Positions 11,167-24,978 of a DNA stretch of 64,000 bases are shown one piece after another. Where the stretch lies: NCBI RefSeq assembly GCF_029784155.1, contig NW_026597089.1:1-64000 (forward strand), written 5' to 3'. Each line of letters begins with the position of its first letter. Positions within the stretch are counted from its first letter, which is position 1. Position numbers and translations under genes: made by a program. This DNA is from Uranotaenia lowii. Its lineage: Eukaryota; Arthropoda; Insecta; Diptera; Culicidae. Below the pieces are notes generated by a model. The model was not told the DNA's origin. It did not search any database and was given only the letters and a program-made list of their open reading frames with translations.

Positions 11167-12309
11167 ATGATTTTTTGCCGAAAAATTTTCGACTTTAAAA
11201 TTTTGCAAGATTCAAAAAATTCAAGGTTTTTCGCGCGCCCCCCGAGCGGAAAAAATCGAAAAAAATGATTTTTTGCCGAAAAATTTTCGAGTTTAAAATT
11301 TTGCAAGATTCAAAAAATTCAAGGTTTTTCGCGCGCCCCCCGAGCGGAAAAAATCGAAAAAAATGATTTTTTGCCGAAAAATTTTCGACTTTAAAATTTT
11401 GCAAGATTTAAAAAATTCAAGGTTTTTCGCGCGCCCCCCGAGCGGAAAAAATCGAAAAAAATGATTTTTTGCCGAAAAATTTTCGACTTTAAAATTTTGC
11501 AAGATTAAAAAAATTCAAGGTTTTTCGCGCGCCCCCCGAGCGGAAAAAATCGAAAAAAATGATTTTTTGCCGAAAAATTTTCGAGTTTAAAATTTTGCAA
11601 GATTTAAAAAATTCAAGGTTTTTCGCGCGCCCCCCGAGCGGAAAAAATCGAAAAAAATGATTTTTTGTCGACAAATTTTCGAGTTTAAAATTTTGCAAGA
11701 TTCAAAAAATTCAAGGTTTTTTGCGCGCCCCCCGAGCGGAAAAAATCGAAAAAAATGATTTTTTGCCGAAAAATTTACGACTTTAAAATTTTGCAAGATT
11801 TAAAAAATTCAAGGTTTTTCGCGCGCCCTCCGAGCGGAAAAAATCGAAAAAAATGATTTTTTTGCCGAAAAATTTACGACTTTAAAATTTTGCAAGATTT
11901 AAAAAATTCAAGGTTTTTCGCGCGCCCCCCGAGCGGAAAAAATCGAAAAAAATTGATTTTTTGCCGAAAAATTTACGACTTTAAAATTTTGCAAGATTCA
12001 AAAAATTTAAGGTTTTTCGCGCGCCCCCCGAGCGGAAAAAATCGAAAAAAATGATTTTTTGCCGAAAAATTTACGACTTTAAAATTTTGCAAGATTAAAA
12101 AAATTCAAGGTTTTTCGCGCGCCCCCCGAGCGGAAAAAATCGAAAAAAATGATTTTTTGCCGACAAATTTTCGAGTTTAAAATTTTGCAAGATTCAAAAA
12201 ATTCAAGGTTTTTCGCGCGCCCCCCGAGCGGAAAAAATCGAAAAAAATGATTTTTTGCCGAAAAATTTTCGACTTTAAAATTTTGCAAGATTCAAAAAAT
12301 TCAAGGTTT

Positions 12310-15300
12310 TTCGCGCGCCCCCCGAGCGGAAAAAATCGAAAAAAATGATTTTTTGCCGAAAAATTTTCGAGTTTAAAATTTTGCAAGATTCAAAAAATTC
12401 AAGGTTTTTCGCGCGCCCCCCGAGCGGAAAAAATCGAAAAAAATGATTTTTTGCCGAAAAATTTTCGAGTTTAAAATTTTGCAAGATTCAAAAAATTCAA
12501 GGTTTTTCGCGCGCCCCCCGAGAGGAAAAAATCGAAAAAAATGATTTTTTGCCGACAAATTTTCGAGTTTAAAATTTTGCAAGATTCAAAAAATTTAAGG
12601 TTTTTCGCGCGCCCCCCGAGCGGAAAAAATCGAAAAAAATGATTTTTTGCCGAAAAATTTTCGAGTTTAAAATTTTGCAAGATTCAAAAAATTCAAGGTT
12701 TTTCGCGCGCCCCCCGAGCGGAAAAAATCGAAAAAAATGATTTTTTGCCGAAAAATTTTCGAGTTTAAAATTTTGCAAGATTCAAAAAATTCAAGGTTTT
12801 TCGCGCGCCCCCCGAGCGGAAAAAATCGAAAAAAATGATTTTTTGCCGAAAAATTTTCGACTTTAAAATTTTGCAAGATTTAAAAAATTCAAGGTTTTTC
12901 GCGCGCCCCCCGAGCGGAAAAAATCGAAAAAAATGATTTTTTGCCGAAAAATTTTCGAGTTTAAAATTTTGCAAGATTCAAAAAATTCAAGGTTTTTCGC
13001 GCGCCCCCCGAGCGGAAAAAATCGAAAAAAATGATTTTTTGCCGAAAAATTTTCGAGTTTAAAATTTTGCAAGATTCAAAAAATTCAAGGTTTTTCGCGC
13101 GCCCCCCGAGCGGAAAAAAATCGAAAAAAATGATTTTTTGCCGACAAATTTTCGAGTTTAAAATTTTGCAAGATTCAAAAAATTCAAGGTTTTTCGCGCG
13201 CCCCCCGAGCGGAAAAAATCGAAAAAAATGATTTTTTGCCGAAAAATTTTCGAGTTTAAAATTTTGCAAGATTAAAAAAATTCAAGGTTTTTCGCACGCC
13301 CCCCCGAGCGGAAAAAATCGAAAAAAAATGATTTTTTGCCGAAAAATTTACGACTTTAAAATTTTGCAAGATTCAAAAAATTCAAGGTTTTTCGCGCGCC
13401 CCCCGAGCGGAAAAAATCGAAAAAAATGATTTTTTGCCGAAAAATTTTCGAGTTTAAAATTTTGCAAGATTCAAAAAATTCAAGGTTTTTCGCGCGCCCC
13501 CCGAGCGGAAAAAATCGAAAAAAATGATTTTTTGCCGAAAAATTTTCGAGTTTAAAATTTTGCAAGATTAAAAAAATTCAAGGTTTTTCGCGCGCCCCCC
13601 GAGCGGAAAAAATCGAAAAAAATGATTTTTTGCCGAAAAATTTTCGAGTTTAAAATTTTGCAAGATTCAAAAAATTCAAGGTTTTTCGCGCGCCCCCCGA
13701 GCGGAAAAAATTGAAAAAAATGATTTTTTGCCGAAAAATTTTCGAGTTTAAAATTTTGCAAGATTCAAAAAATTCAAGGTTTTTCGCGCGCCCCCCGAGC
13801 GGAAAAAAATCGAAAAAAATGATTTTTTGCCGACAAATTTTCGAGTTTAAAATTTTGCAAGATTCAAAAAATTCAAGGTTTTTCGCGCGCCCCCCGAGCG
13901 GAAAAAATCGAAAAAAATGATTTTTTGCCGAAAAATTTTCGAGTTTAAAATTTTGCAAGATTCAAAAAATTCAAGGTTTTTCGCGCGCCCCCCGAGCGGA
14001 AAAAATCGAAAAAAATGATTTTTTGCCGAAAAATTTTCGACTTTAAAATTTTGCAAGATTCAAAAAATTCAAGGTTTTTCGCGCGCCCCCCGAGCGGAAA
14101 AAATCGAAAAAAAATGATTTTTTGCCGAAAAATTTACGACTTTAAAATTTTGCAAGATTCAAAAAATTCAAGGTTTTTTGCGCGCCCCCCGAGCGGAAAA
14201 AATCGAAAAAAATGATTTTTTGTCAAAAAATTTTCGACTTTAAAATTTTGCAAGATTCAAAAAATTCAAGGTTTTTCGCGCGCCCCCCGAGCGGAAAAAA
14301 TCGAAAAAAATGATTTTTTGCCGAAAAATTTTCGAGTTTAAAATTTTGCAAGATTAAAAAAATTCAAGGTTTTTCGCGCGCCCCCCGAGCGGAAAAAATC
14401 GAAAAAAATGATTTTTTGCCGAAAAATTTTCGAGTTTAAAATTTTGCAAGATTAAAAAAATTCAAGGTTTTTCGCGCGCCCCCCGAGCGGAAAAAATCGA
14501 AAAAAATGATTTTTTGCCGAAAAATTTTCGAGTTTAAAATTTTGCAAGATTCAAAAAATTCAAGGTTTTTCGCGCGCCCCCCGAGCGGAAAAAATCGAAA
14601 AAAATGATTTTTTGCCGACAAATTTTCGAGTTTAAAATTTTGCAAGATTCAAAAAATTCAAGGTTTTTCGCGCGCCCCCCGAGCGGAAAAAATCGAAAAA
14701 AATGATTTTTTGCCGAAAAATTTTCGACTTTAAAATTTTGCAAGATTCAAAAAATTCAAGGTTTTTCGCGCGCCCCCCGAGCGGAAAAAATCGAAAAAAA
14801 TGATTTTTTGCCGAAAAATTTTCGACTTTAAAATTTTGCAAGATTCAAAAAATTCAAGGTTTTTCGCGCGCCCCCCGAGCGGAAAAAATCGAAAAAAATG
14901 ATTTTTTGCCGAAAAATTTTCGAGTTTAAAATTTTGCAAGATTCAAAAAATTCAAGGTTTTTCGCGCGCCCCCCGAGCGGAAAAAATCGAAAAAAATGAT
15001 TTTTTGCCGAAAAATTTTCGACTTTAAAATTTTGCAAGATTTAAAAAATTCAAGGTTTTTCGCGCGCCCCCCGAGCGGAAAAAATCGAAAAACATGATTT
15101 TTTGCCGAAAAATTTTCGAGTTTAAAATTTTGCAAGATTAAAAAAATTCAAGGTTTTTCGCGCGCCCCCCGAGCGGAAAAAATCGAAAAAAAATGATTTT
15201 TTGCCGACAAATTTTCGAGTTTAAAATTTTGCAAGATTCAAAAAATTCAAGGTTTTTCGCGCGCCCCCCGAGCGGAAAAAATCGAAAAAAATGATTTTTT

Positions 15301-16260
15301 GCCGAAAAATTTTCGAGTTTAAAATTTTGCAAGATTCAAAAAATTCAAGGTTTTTCGCGCGCCCCCCGAGCGGAAAAAATCGAAAAAAATGATTTTTTGC
15401 CGAAAAATTTTCGAGTTTAAAATTTTGCAAGATTCAAAAAATTCCAGGTTTTTCGCGCGTCCCCCGAGCGGAAAAAATCGAAAAAAATGATTTTTTGCCG
15501 AAAAATTTACGACTTTAAAATTTTGCAAGATTAAAAAAATTTAAGGTTTTTCGCGCGCCCCCCGAGCGGAAAAAATCGAAAAAAATGATTTTTTGCCGAA
15601 AAATTTTCGAGTTTAAAATTTTGCAAGATTCAAAAAATTCAAGGTTTTTCGCGCGCCCCCCGAGCGGAAAAAATCGAAAAAAATGATTTTTTGCCGAAAA
15701 ATTTACGACTTTAAAATTTTGCAAGATTAAAAAAATTCAAGGTTTTTCGCGCGCCCCCCGAGCGGAAAAAATCGAAAAAAATGATTTTTTGCCGACAAAT
15801 TTTCGACTTTAAAATTTTGCAAGATTTAAAAAATTCAAGGTTTTTCGCGCGCCCCCCGAGCGGAAAAAATCGAAAAAAATGATTTTTTGCCGAAAAATTT
15901 TCGAGTTTAAAATTTTGCAAGATTCAAAAAATTCAAGGTTTTTGCGCGCCCCCCGAGCGGAAAAAATCGAAAAAAATGATTTTTTGCCGAAAAATTTTCG
16001 AGTTTAAAATTTTGCAAGATTTAAAAAATTCAAGGTTTTTCGCGCGCCCCCCGAGCGGAAAAAATCGAAAAAAATGATTTTTTGCCGAAAAATTTTCGAG
16101 TTTAAAATTTTGCAAGATTCAAAAAATTCAAGGTTTTTCGCGCGCCCCCCGAGCGGAAAAAATCGAAAAAAATGATTTTTTGCCGAAAAATTTTCGAGTT
16201 TAAAATTTTGCAAGATTCAAAAAATTCAAGGTTTTTCGCGCGCCCATCGAGCGGAAAAAA
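12310..16260 (+). repeat. Large duplication, copy 1 (about 3.95 kb)
   Basis: This block matches 16,825-20,290. Shared private markers include GAGAGG near 12,520/17,035, GGAAAAAAATCG near 13,113/17,628 and 13,803/18,318, GCACG with C7 near 13,293/17,808, TGTCA at 14,221/18,736, AAAAACATG near 15,090/19,116, and CCCATCGAG near 16,244/20,271. The offset is 4,514-4,515 bp up to the TGTCA marker and 4,026-4,027 bp afterwards. Confidence 0.85.
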
Positions 16261-16824
16261 TCGAAAAAAATGATTTTTTGCCGAAAAATTTACGACTTTA
16301 AAATTTTGCAAGATTCAAAAAATTCAAGGTTTTTCGCGCGCCCCCCGAGCGGAAAAAATCGAAAAAAATGATTTTTTGCCGAAAAGTTTACGACTTTAAA
16401 ATTTTGCAAGATTCAAAAAATTCAAGGTTTTTCGCGCGCCCCCCGAGCGGAAAAAATCGAAAAAAATGATTTTTTGCCGAAAAATTTTCGAGTTTAAAAT
16501 TTTGCAAGATTCAAAAAATTCAAGGTTTTTCGCGCGCCCCCCGAGCGGAAAAAATCGAAAAAAAATGATTTTTTGCCGAAAAATTTACGACTTTAAAATT
16601 TTGCAAGATTCAAAAAATTCAAGGTTTTTTGCGCGCCCCCCGAGCGGAAAAAATCGAAAAAAATGATTTTTTGTCAAAAAATTTTCGACTTTAAAATTTT
16701 GCAAGATTCAAAAAATTCAAGGTTTTTCGCGCGCCCCCCGAGCGGAAAAAATCGAAAAAAATGATTTTTTGCCGAAAAATTTTCGAGTTTAAAATTTTGC
16801 AAGATTCAAAAAATTCAAGGTTTT

Positions 16825-19800
16825 TCGCGCGCCCCCCGAGCGGAAAAAATCGAAAAAAATGATTTTTTGCCGAAAAATTTTCGAGTTTAAAATTTTGCAA
16901 GATTCAAAAAATTCAAGGTTTTTCGCGCGCCCCCCGAGCGGAAAAAATCGAAAAAAATGATTTTTTGCCGAAAAATTTTCGAGTTTAAAATTTTGCAAGA
17001 TTCAAAAAATTCAAGGTTTTTCGCGCGCCCCCCGAGAGGAAAAAATCGAAAAAAATGATTTTTTGCCGACAAATTTTCGAGTTTAAAATTTTGCAAGATT
17101 CAAAAAATTTAAGGTTTCTCGCGCGCCCCCCGAGCGGAAAAAATCGAAAAAAAATGATTTTTTGCCGAAAAATTTTCGAGTTTAAAATTTTGCAAGATTC
17201 AAAAAATTCAAGGTTTTTCGCGCGCCCCCCGAGCGGAAAAAATCGAAAAAAATGATTTTTTGCCGAAAAATTTTCGAGTTTAAAATTTTGCAAGATTCAA
17301 AAAATTCAAGGTTTTTCGCGCGCCCCCCGAGCGGAAAAAATCGAAAAAAATGATTTTTTGCCGAAAAATTTTCGACTTTAAAATTTTGCAAGATTTAAAA
17401 AATTCAAGGTTTTTCGCGCGCCCCCCGAGCGGAAAAAATCGAAAAAAATGATTTTTTGCCGAAAAATTTTCGAGTTTAAAATTTTGCAAGATTCAAAAAA
17501 TTCAAGGTTTTTCGCGCGCCCCCCGAGCGGAAAAAATCGAAAAAAATGATTTTTTGCCGAAAAATTTTCGAGTTTAAAATTTTGCAAGATTCAAAAAATT
17601 CAAGGTTTTTCGCGCGCCCCCCGAGCGGAAAAAAATCGAAAAAAATGATTTTTTGCCGACAAATTTTCGAGTTTAAAATTTTGCAAGATTCAAAAAATTC
17701 AAGGTTTTTCGCGCGCCCCCCGAGCGGAAAAAATCGAAAAAAATGATTTTTTGCCGAAAAATTTTCGAGTTTAAAATTTTGCAAGATTAAAAAAATTCAA
17801 GGTTTTTCGCACGCCCCCCCGAGCGGAAAAAATCGAAAAAAAATGATTTTTTGCCGAAAAATTTACGACTTTAAAATTTTGCAAGATTCAAAAAATTCAA
17901 GGTTTTTCGCGCGCCCCCCGAGCGGAAAAAATCGAAAAAAATGATTTTTTGCCGAAAAATTTTCGAGTTTAAAATTTTGCAAGATTCAAAAAATTCAAGG
18001 TTTTTCGCGCGCCCCCCGAGCGGAAAAAATCGAAAAAAATGATTTTTTGCCGAAAAATTTTCGAGTTTAAAATTTTGCAAGATTAAAATAATTCAAGGTT
18101 TTTCGCGCGCCCCCCGAGCGGAAAAAATCGAAAAAAATGATTTTTTGCCGAAAAATTTTCGAGTTTAAAATTTTGCAAGATTCAAAAAATTCAAGGTTTT
18201 TCGCGCGCCCCCCGAGCGGAAAAAATCGAAAAAAATGATTTTTTGCCGAAAAATTTTCGAGTTTAAAATTTTGCAAGATTCAAAAAATTCAAGGTTTTTC
18301 GCGCGCCCCCCGAGCGGAAAAAAATCGAAAAAAATGATTTTTTGCCGACAAATTTTCGAGTTTAAAATTTTGCAAGATTCAAAAAATTCAAGGTTTTTCG
18401 CGCGCCCCCCGAGCGGAAAAAATCGAAAAAAATGATTTTTTGCCGAAAAATTTTCGAGTTTAAAATTTTGCAAGATTCAAAAAATTCAAGGTTTTTCGCG
18501 CGCCCCCCGAGCGGAAAAAATCGAAAAAAATGATTTTTTGCCGAAAAATTTTCGACTTTAAAATTTTGCAAGATTCAAAAAATTCAAGGTTTTTCGCGCG
18601 CCCCCCGAGCGGAAAAAATCGAAAAAAAATGATTTTTTGCCGAAAAATTTACGACTTTAAAATTTTGCAAGATTAAAAAAATTCAAGGTTTTTTGCGCGC
18701 CCCCCGAGCGGAAAAAATCGAAAAAAATGATTTTTTGTCAAAAAATTTTCGACTTTAAAATTTTGCAAGATTCAAAAAATTCAAGGTTTTTCGCGCGCCC
18801 CCCGAGCGGAAAAAATCGAAAAAAATGATTTTTTGCCGAAAAATTTTCGAGTTTAAAATTTTGCAAGATTCAAAAAATTCAAGGTTTTTCGCGCGCCCCC
18901 CGAGCGGAAAAAATCGAAAAAAAATGATTTTTTGCCGAAAAATTTTCGAGTTTAAAATTTTGCAAGATTCAAAAAATTCAAGGTTTTTCGCGCGCCCCCC
19001 GAGCGGAAAAAATCGAAAAAAATGATTTTTTGCCGAAAAATTTTGGACTTTAAAATTTTGCAAGATTTAAAAAATTCAAGGTTTTTCGCGCGCCCCCCGA
19101 GCGGAAAAAATCGAAAAACATGATTTTTTGCCGAAAAATTTTCGAGTTTAAAATTTTGCAAGATTAAAAAAATTCAAGGTTTTTCGCGCGCCCCCCGAGC
19201 GGAAAAAATCGAAAAAAAATGATTTTTTGCCGACAAATTTTCGAGTTTAAAATTTTGCAAGATTCAAAAAATTCAAGGTTTTTCGCGCGCCCCCCGAGCG
19301 GAAAAAATCGAAAAAAATTATTTTTTGCCGAAAAATTTTCGAGTTTAAAATTTTGCAAGATTCAAAAAATTCAAGGTTTTTCGCGCGCCCCCCGAGCGGA
19401 AAAAATCGAAAAAAATGATTTTTTGCCGAAAAATTTTCGAGTTTAAAATTTTGCAAGATTCAAAAAATTCCAGGTTTTTCGCGCGTCCCCCGAGCGGAAA
19501 AAATCGAAAAAAATGATTTTTTGCCGAAAAATTTACGACTTTAAAATTTTGCAAGATTAAAAAAATTTAAGGTTTTTCGCGCGCCCCCCGAGCGGAAAAA
19601 ATCGAAAAAAATGATTTTTTGCCGAAAAATTTTCGAGTTTAAAATTTTGCAAGATTAAAAAAATTCAAGGTTTTTCGCGCGCCCCCCGAGCGGAAAAAAT
19701 CGAAAAAAATGATTTTTTGCCGAAAAATTTACGACTTTAAAATTTTGCAAGATTCAAAAAATTCAAGGTTTTTCGCGCGCCCCCCGAGCGGAAAAAATCG

Positions 19801-20290
19801 AAAAAAATGATTTTTTGCCGAAAAATTTTCGACTTTAAAATTTTGCAAGATTTAAAAAATTCAAGGTTTTTCGCGCGCCCCCCGAGCGGAAAAAATCGAA
19901 AAAAATGATTTTTTGCCGAAAAATTTTCGAGTTTAAAATTTTGCAAGATTCAAAAAATTCAAGGTTTTTGCGCGCCCCCCGAGCGGAAAAAATCGAAAAA
20001 AAATGATTTTTTGCCGAAAAATTTTCGAGTTTAAAATTTTGCAAGATTTAAAAAATTCAAGGTTTTTCGCGCGCCCCCCGAGCGGAAAAAATCGAAAAAA
20101 ATGATTTTTTGCCGAAAAATTTTCGAGTTTAAAATTTTGCAAGATTCAAAAAATTCAAGGTTTTTCGCGCGCCCCCCGAGCGGAAAAAATCGAAAAAAAT
20201 GATTTTTTGCCGAAAAATTTTCGAGTTTAAAATTTTGCAAGATTCAAAAAATTCAAGGTTTTTCGCGCGCCCATCGAGCGGAAAAAATCG
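16825..20290 (+). repeat. Large duplication, copy 2 (five monomers shorter)
   Basis: Second copy of the block at 12,310-16,260. It lacks about 489 bp (five monomers) between the TGTCA copy at 18,736 and the AAAAACATG copy near 19,116. Copy 1 has those monomers between 14,221 and 15,090. Either copy 2 lost them or copy 1 gained them. Extra private changes, such as TTTCTCGCG near 17,115, show it has diverged since duplication. Confidence 0.85.
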
Positions 20291-20739
20291 AAAAAAATGA
20301 TTTTTTGCCGAAAAATTTTCGAGTTTAAAATTTTGCAAGATTTAAAAAATTCAAGGTTTTTCGCGCGCCCCCCGAGCGGAAAAAATCGAAAAAAATGATT
20401 TTTTGCCGACAAATTTTCGAGTTTAAAATTTTGCAAGATTCAAAAAATTCAAGGTTTTTCGCGCGCCCCCCGAGCGGAAAAAAATCGAAAAAAATGATTT
20501 TTTGCCGACAAATTTTCGAGTTTAAAATTTTGCAAGATTCAAAAAATTCAAGGTTTTTCGCGCGCCCCCCGAGCGGAAAAAATCGAAAAAAATGATTTTT
20601 TGCCGAAAAATTTACGACTTTAAAATTTTGCAAGATTCAAAAAATTCAAGGTTTTTCGCGCGCCCCCCGAGCGGAAAATATCGAAAAAAATGATTTTTTG
20701 CCGAAAAATTTTCGAGTTTAAAATTTTGCAAGATTCAAA

Positions 20740-21770
20740 AAATTCAAGGTTTTTCGCGCGCCCCCCGAGCGGAAAAAATCGAAAAAAATGATTTTTTGCC
20801 GAAAAATTTTCGAGTTTAAAATTTTGCAAGATTCAAAAAATTCAAGGTTTTTCGCGCGCCCCCCGAGCGGAAAAAATCGAAAAAAATGATTTTTTGCCGA
20901 CATATTTTCGACTTTAAAATTTTGCAAGATTCAAAAAATTCAAGGTTTTTCGCGCGCCCCCCGAGCGGAAAATATCGAAAAAAATGATTTTTTGCCGAAA
21001 AATTTTCGAGTTTAAAATTTTGCAAGATTCAAAAAATTCAAGGTTTTTCGCGCGCCCCCCGAGCGGAAAAAATCGAAAAAAATGATTTTTTGCCGAAAAA
21101 TTTTCGAGTTTAAAATTTTGCAAGATTCAAAAAATTCAAGGTTTTTCGCGCGCCCCCCGAGCGGAAAAAATCGAAAAAAATGATTTTTTGCCGAAAAATT
21201 TTCGAGTTTAAAATTTTGCAAGATTTAAAAAATTCAAGGTTTTTCGCGCGCCCCCCGAGCGGAAAAAATCGAAAAAAATGATTTTTTGCCGAAAAATTTT
21301 CGAGTTTAAAATTTTGCAAGATTCAAAAAATTCAAGGTTTTTCGCGCGCCCCCCGAGCGGAAAAAATCGAAAAAAATGATTTTTTGCCGACATATTTTCG
21401 ACTTTAAAATTTTGCAAGATTCAAAAAATTCAAGGTTTTTCGCGCGCCCCCCGAGCGGAAAATATCGAAAAAAATGATTTTTTGCCGAAAAATTTTCGAG
21501 TTTAAAATTTTGCAAGATTCAAAAAATTCAAGGTTTTTCGCGCGCCCCCCGAGCGGAAAAAATCGAAAAAAATGATTTTTTGCCGAAAAATTTTCGAGTT
21601 TAAAATTTTGCAAGATTCAAAAAATTCAAGGTTTTTCGCGCGCCCCCCGAGCGGAAAAAATCGAAAAAAATGATTTTTTGCCGAAAAATTTTCGAGTTTA
21701 AAATTTTGCAAGATTTAAAAAATTCAAGGTTTTTCGCGCGCCCCCCGAGCGGAAAAAATCGAAAAAAATG
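20740..21770 (+). repeat. 5-monomer HOR, 490-bp period
   Basis: Two copies of GACATATTTTCGAC, which I saw nowhere else, start near 20,900 and 21,390, and each is followed by GGAAAATATCG (about 20,969 and 21,459). The monomers between them match in order, including a GATTT copy 294 bp after each GACATA copy. A third GGAAAATATCG near 20,677 lies three monomers upstream without the GACATA change. Confidence 0.85.
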
Positions 21771-22649
21771 ATTTTTTGCCGACAAATTTTCGAGTTTAAA
21801 ATTTTGCAAGATTCAAAAAATTCAAGGTTTTTCGCGCGCCCCCCGAGCGGAAAAAATCGAAAAAAATGATTTTTTGCCGACAAATTTTCGAGTTTAAAAT
21901 TTTGCAAGATTCAAAAAATTCAAGGTTTTTCGCGCGCCCCCCGAGCGGAAAAAATCGAAAAAAATGATTTTTTGCCGAAAAATTTACGACTTTAAAATTT
22001 TGCAAGATTCAAAAAATTCAAGGTTTTTCGCGCGCCCCCCGAGCGGAAAAAATCGAAAAAAATGATTTTTTGCCGAAAAATTTACGACTTTAAAATTTTG
22101 CAAGATTCAAAAAATTCAAGGTTTTTCGCGCGCCCCCCGAGCGGAAAAAATCGAAAAAAATGATTTTTTGCCGAAAAATTTTCGAGTTTAAAATTTTGCA
22201 AGATTCAAAAAATTCAAGGTTTTTCGCGCGCCCCCCGAGCGGAAAAAATCGAAAAAAATGATTTTTTGCCGAAAAATTTTCGAGTTTAAAATTTTGCAAG
22301 ATTCAAAAAATTCAAGGTTTTTCGCGCGCCCCCCGAGCGGAAAAAATCGAAAAAAATGATTTTTTGCCGAAAAATTTTCGAGTTTAAAATTTTGCAAGAT
22401 TCAAAAAATTCAAGGTTTTTCGCGCGCCCCCCGAGCGGAAAAAATCGAAAAAAATGATTTTTTGCCGACAAATTTTCGAGTTTAAAATTTTGCAAGATTC
22501 AAAAAATTCAAGGTTTTTCGCGCGCCCCCCGAGCGGAAAAAATCGAAAAAAATGATTTTTTGCCGAAAAATTTTCGAGTTTAAAATTTTGCAAGATTCAA
22601 AAAATTCAAGGTTTTTCGCGCGCCCCCCGAGCGGAAAAAATCGAAAAAA

Positions 22650-23830
22650 ATGATTTTTTGCCGAAAAATTTTCGAGTTTAAAATTTTGCAAGATTAAAAA
22701 AATTCAAGGTTTTTCGCGCGCCCCCCGAGCGGAAAAAATCGAAAAAAATGATTTTTTGCCGAAAAATTTTCGAGTTTAAAATTTTGCAAGATTCAAAAAA
22801 TTCAAGGTTTTTCGCGCGCCCCCCGAGCGGAAAAAATCGAAAAAAATGATTTTTTGCCGAAAAATTTTCGAGTTTAAAATTTTGCAAGATTCAAAAAATT
22901 CAAGGTTTTTCGCGCGCCCCCCGAGCGGAAAAAATCGAAAAAAATGATTTTTTGCCGAAAAATTTACGACTTTAAAATTTTGCAAGATTCAAAAAATTCA
23001 AGGTTTTTCGCGCGCCCCCGAGCGGAAAAAATCGAAAAAAAAATGATTTTTTGCCGAAAAATTTACGACTTTAAAATTTTGCAAGATTCAAAAAATTCAA
23101 GGTTTTTTGCGCGCCCCCCGAGCGGAAAAAATCGAAAAAAATGATTTTTTGTCAAAAAATTTTCGACTTTAAAATTTTGCAAGATTCAAAAAATTCAAGG
23201 TTTTTCGCGCGCCCCCCGAGCGGAAAAATCGAAAAAAATGATTTTTTGCCGAAAAATTTTCGAGTTTAAAATTTTGCAAGATTAAAAAAATTCAAGGTTT
23301 TTCGCGCGCCCCCCGAGCGGAAAAAATCGAAAAAAATGATTTTTTGCCGAAAAATTTTCGAGTTTAAAATTTTGCAAGATTCAAAAAATTCAAGGTTTTT
23401 CGCGCGCCCCCCGAGCGGAAAAAATCGAAAAAAATGATTTTTTGCCGAAAAATTTTCGAGTTTAAAATTTTGCAAGATTCAAAAAATTCAAGGTTTTTCG
23501 CGCGCCCCCCGAGCGGAAAAAATCGAAAAAAATGATTTTTTGCCGAAAAATTTACGACTTTAAAATTTTGCAAGATTCAAAAAATTCAAGGTTTTTCGCG
23601 CGCCCCCCGAGCGGAAAAAATCGAAAAAAAATGATTTTTTGCCGAAAAATTTACGACTTTAAAATTTTGCAAGATTCAAAAAATTCAAGGTTTTTTGCGC
23701 GCCCCCCGAGCGGAAAAAATCGAAAAAAATGATTTTTTGTCAAAAAATTTTCGACTTTAAAATTTTGCAAGATTCAAAAAATTCAAGGTTTTTCGCGCGC
23801 CCCCCGAGCGGAAAAAATCGAAAAAAATGA
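22650..23830 (+). repeat. 6-monomer HOR, 588-bp period
   Basis: Two units each contain, in order, a GATTA copy, two plain copies, a TTTACGAC copy, a TTTACGAC/TTTTTTGCG copy and a TGTCA copy. The TGTCA motifs start at 23,150 and 23,738, exactly 588 bp apart. The first unit has compensating homopolymer changes near 23,020-23,043 (one C fewer, two A more) that the second lacks. Confidence 0.8.
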
Positions 23831-24978
23831 TTTTTTGCCGAAAAATTTTCGAGTTTAAAATTTTGCAAGATTCAAAAAATTCAAGGTTTTTCGCGCGCCC
23901 CCCGAGCGGAAAAAATCGAAAAAAATGATTTTTTGCCGAAAAATTTTCGAGTTTAAAATTTTGCAAGATTCAAAAAATTCAAGGTTTTTCGCGCGCCCCC
24001 CGAGCGGAAAAAATCGAAAAAAATGATTTTTTGCCGAAAAATTTTCGAGTTTAAAATTTTGCAAGATTCAAAAAATTCAAGGTTTTTCGCGCGCCCCCCG
24101 AGCGGAAAAAATCGAAAAAAATGATTTTTTGCCGACAAATTTTCGAGTTTAAAATTTTGCAAGATTCAAAAAATTCAAGGTTTTTCGCGCGCCCCCCGAG
24201 CGGAAAAAATCGAAAAAAATGATTTTTTGCCGAAAAATTTTCGACTTTAAAATTTTGCAAGATTCAAAAAATTCAAGGTTTTTCGCGTGCCCCCCGAGCG
24301 GAAAAAATCGAAAAAAATGATTTTTTGCCGAAAAATTTTCGACTTTAAAATTTTGCAAGATTCAAAAAATTCAAGGTTTTTCGCGCGCCCCCCGAGCGGA
24401 AAAAATCGAAAAAAATGATTTTTTGCCGAAAAATTTTCGAGTTTAAAATTTTGCAAGATTCAAAAAATTCAAGGTTTTTCGCGCGCCCCCCGAGCGGAAA
24501 AAATCGAAAAAAATGATTTTTTGCCGAAAAATTTACGACTTTAAAATTTTGCAAGATTCAAAAAATTCATGGTTTTTTGCGCGCCCCCCGAGCGGAAAAA
24601 ATCGAAAAAAATGATTTTTTGTCAAAAAATTTTCGACTTTAAAATTTTGCAAGATTCAAAAAATTCAAGGTTTTTCGCGCGCCCCCCGAGCGGAAAAAAT
24701 CGAAAAAAATGATTTTTTGCCGAAAAATTTTCGAGTTTAAAATTTTGCAAGATTCAAAAAATTCAAGGTTTTTCGCGCGCCCCCCGAGCGGAAAAAATCG
24801 AAAAAAATGATTTTTTGCCGAAAAATTTTCGAGTTTAAAATTTTGCAAGATTCAAAAAATTCAAGGTTTTTCGCGCGCCCCCCGAGCGGAAAAAATCGAA
24901 AAAAATGATTTTTTGCCGACAAATTTTCGAGTTTAAAATTTTGCAAGATTCAAAAAATTCAAGGTTTTTCGCGCGCCC

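Larger units (their letters stand above)
1811..19571 (+). repeat. Zone of the AATTTAAGG private variant
   Basis: The consensus TTCAAGG is changed to TTTAAGG near 1,813, 2,205, 3,178, 5,141, 5,631, 12,004, 12,593, 15,539, 17,108 and 19,564. Most of these copies also carry GCCGACAAA, so the two changes travel together. I saw no TTTAAGG copy beyond about 19.6 kb. A variant limited to one end of the array is expected when copies spread by local unequal crossing-over. Confidence 0.75.

Noticed and set aside
11661..11676. TTGTCGACAA as part of the TGTCA marker family
   Set aside because: It has GTCGACAAA, that is, the common GACAAA variant plus one C to T change, not GTCAAAAAA. It was counted separately although the preceding letters look alike.
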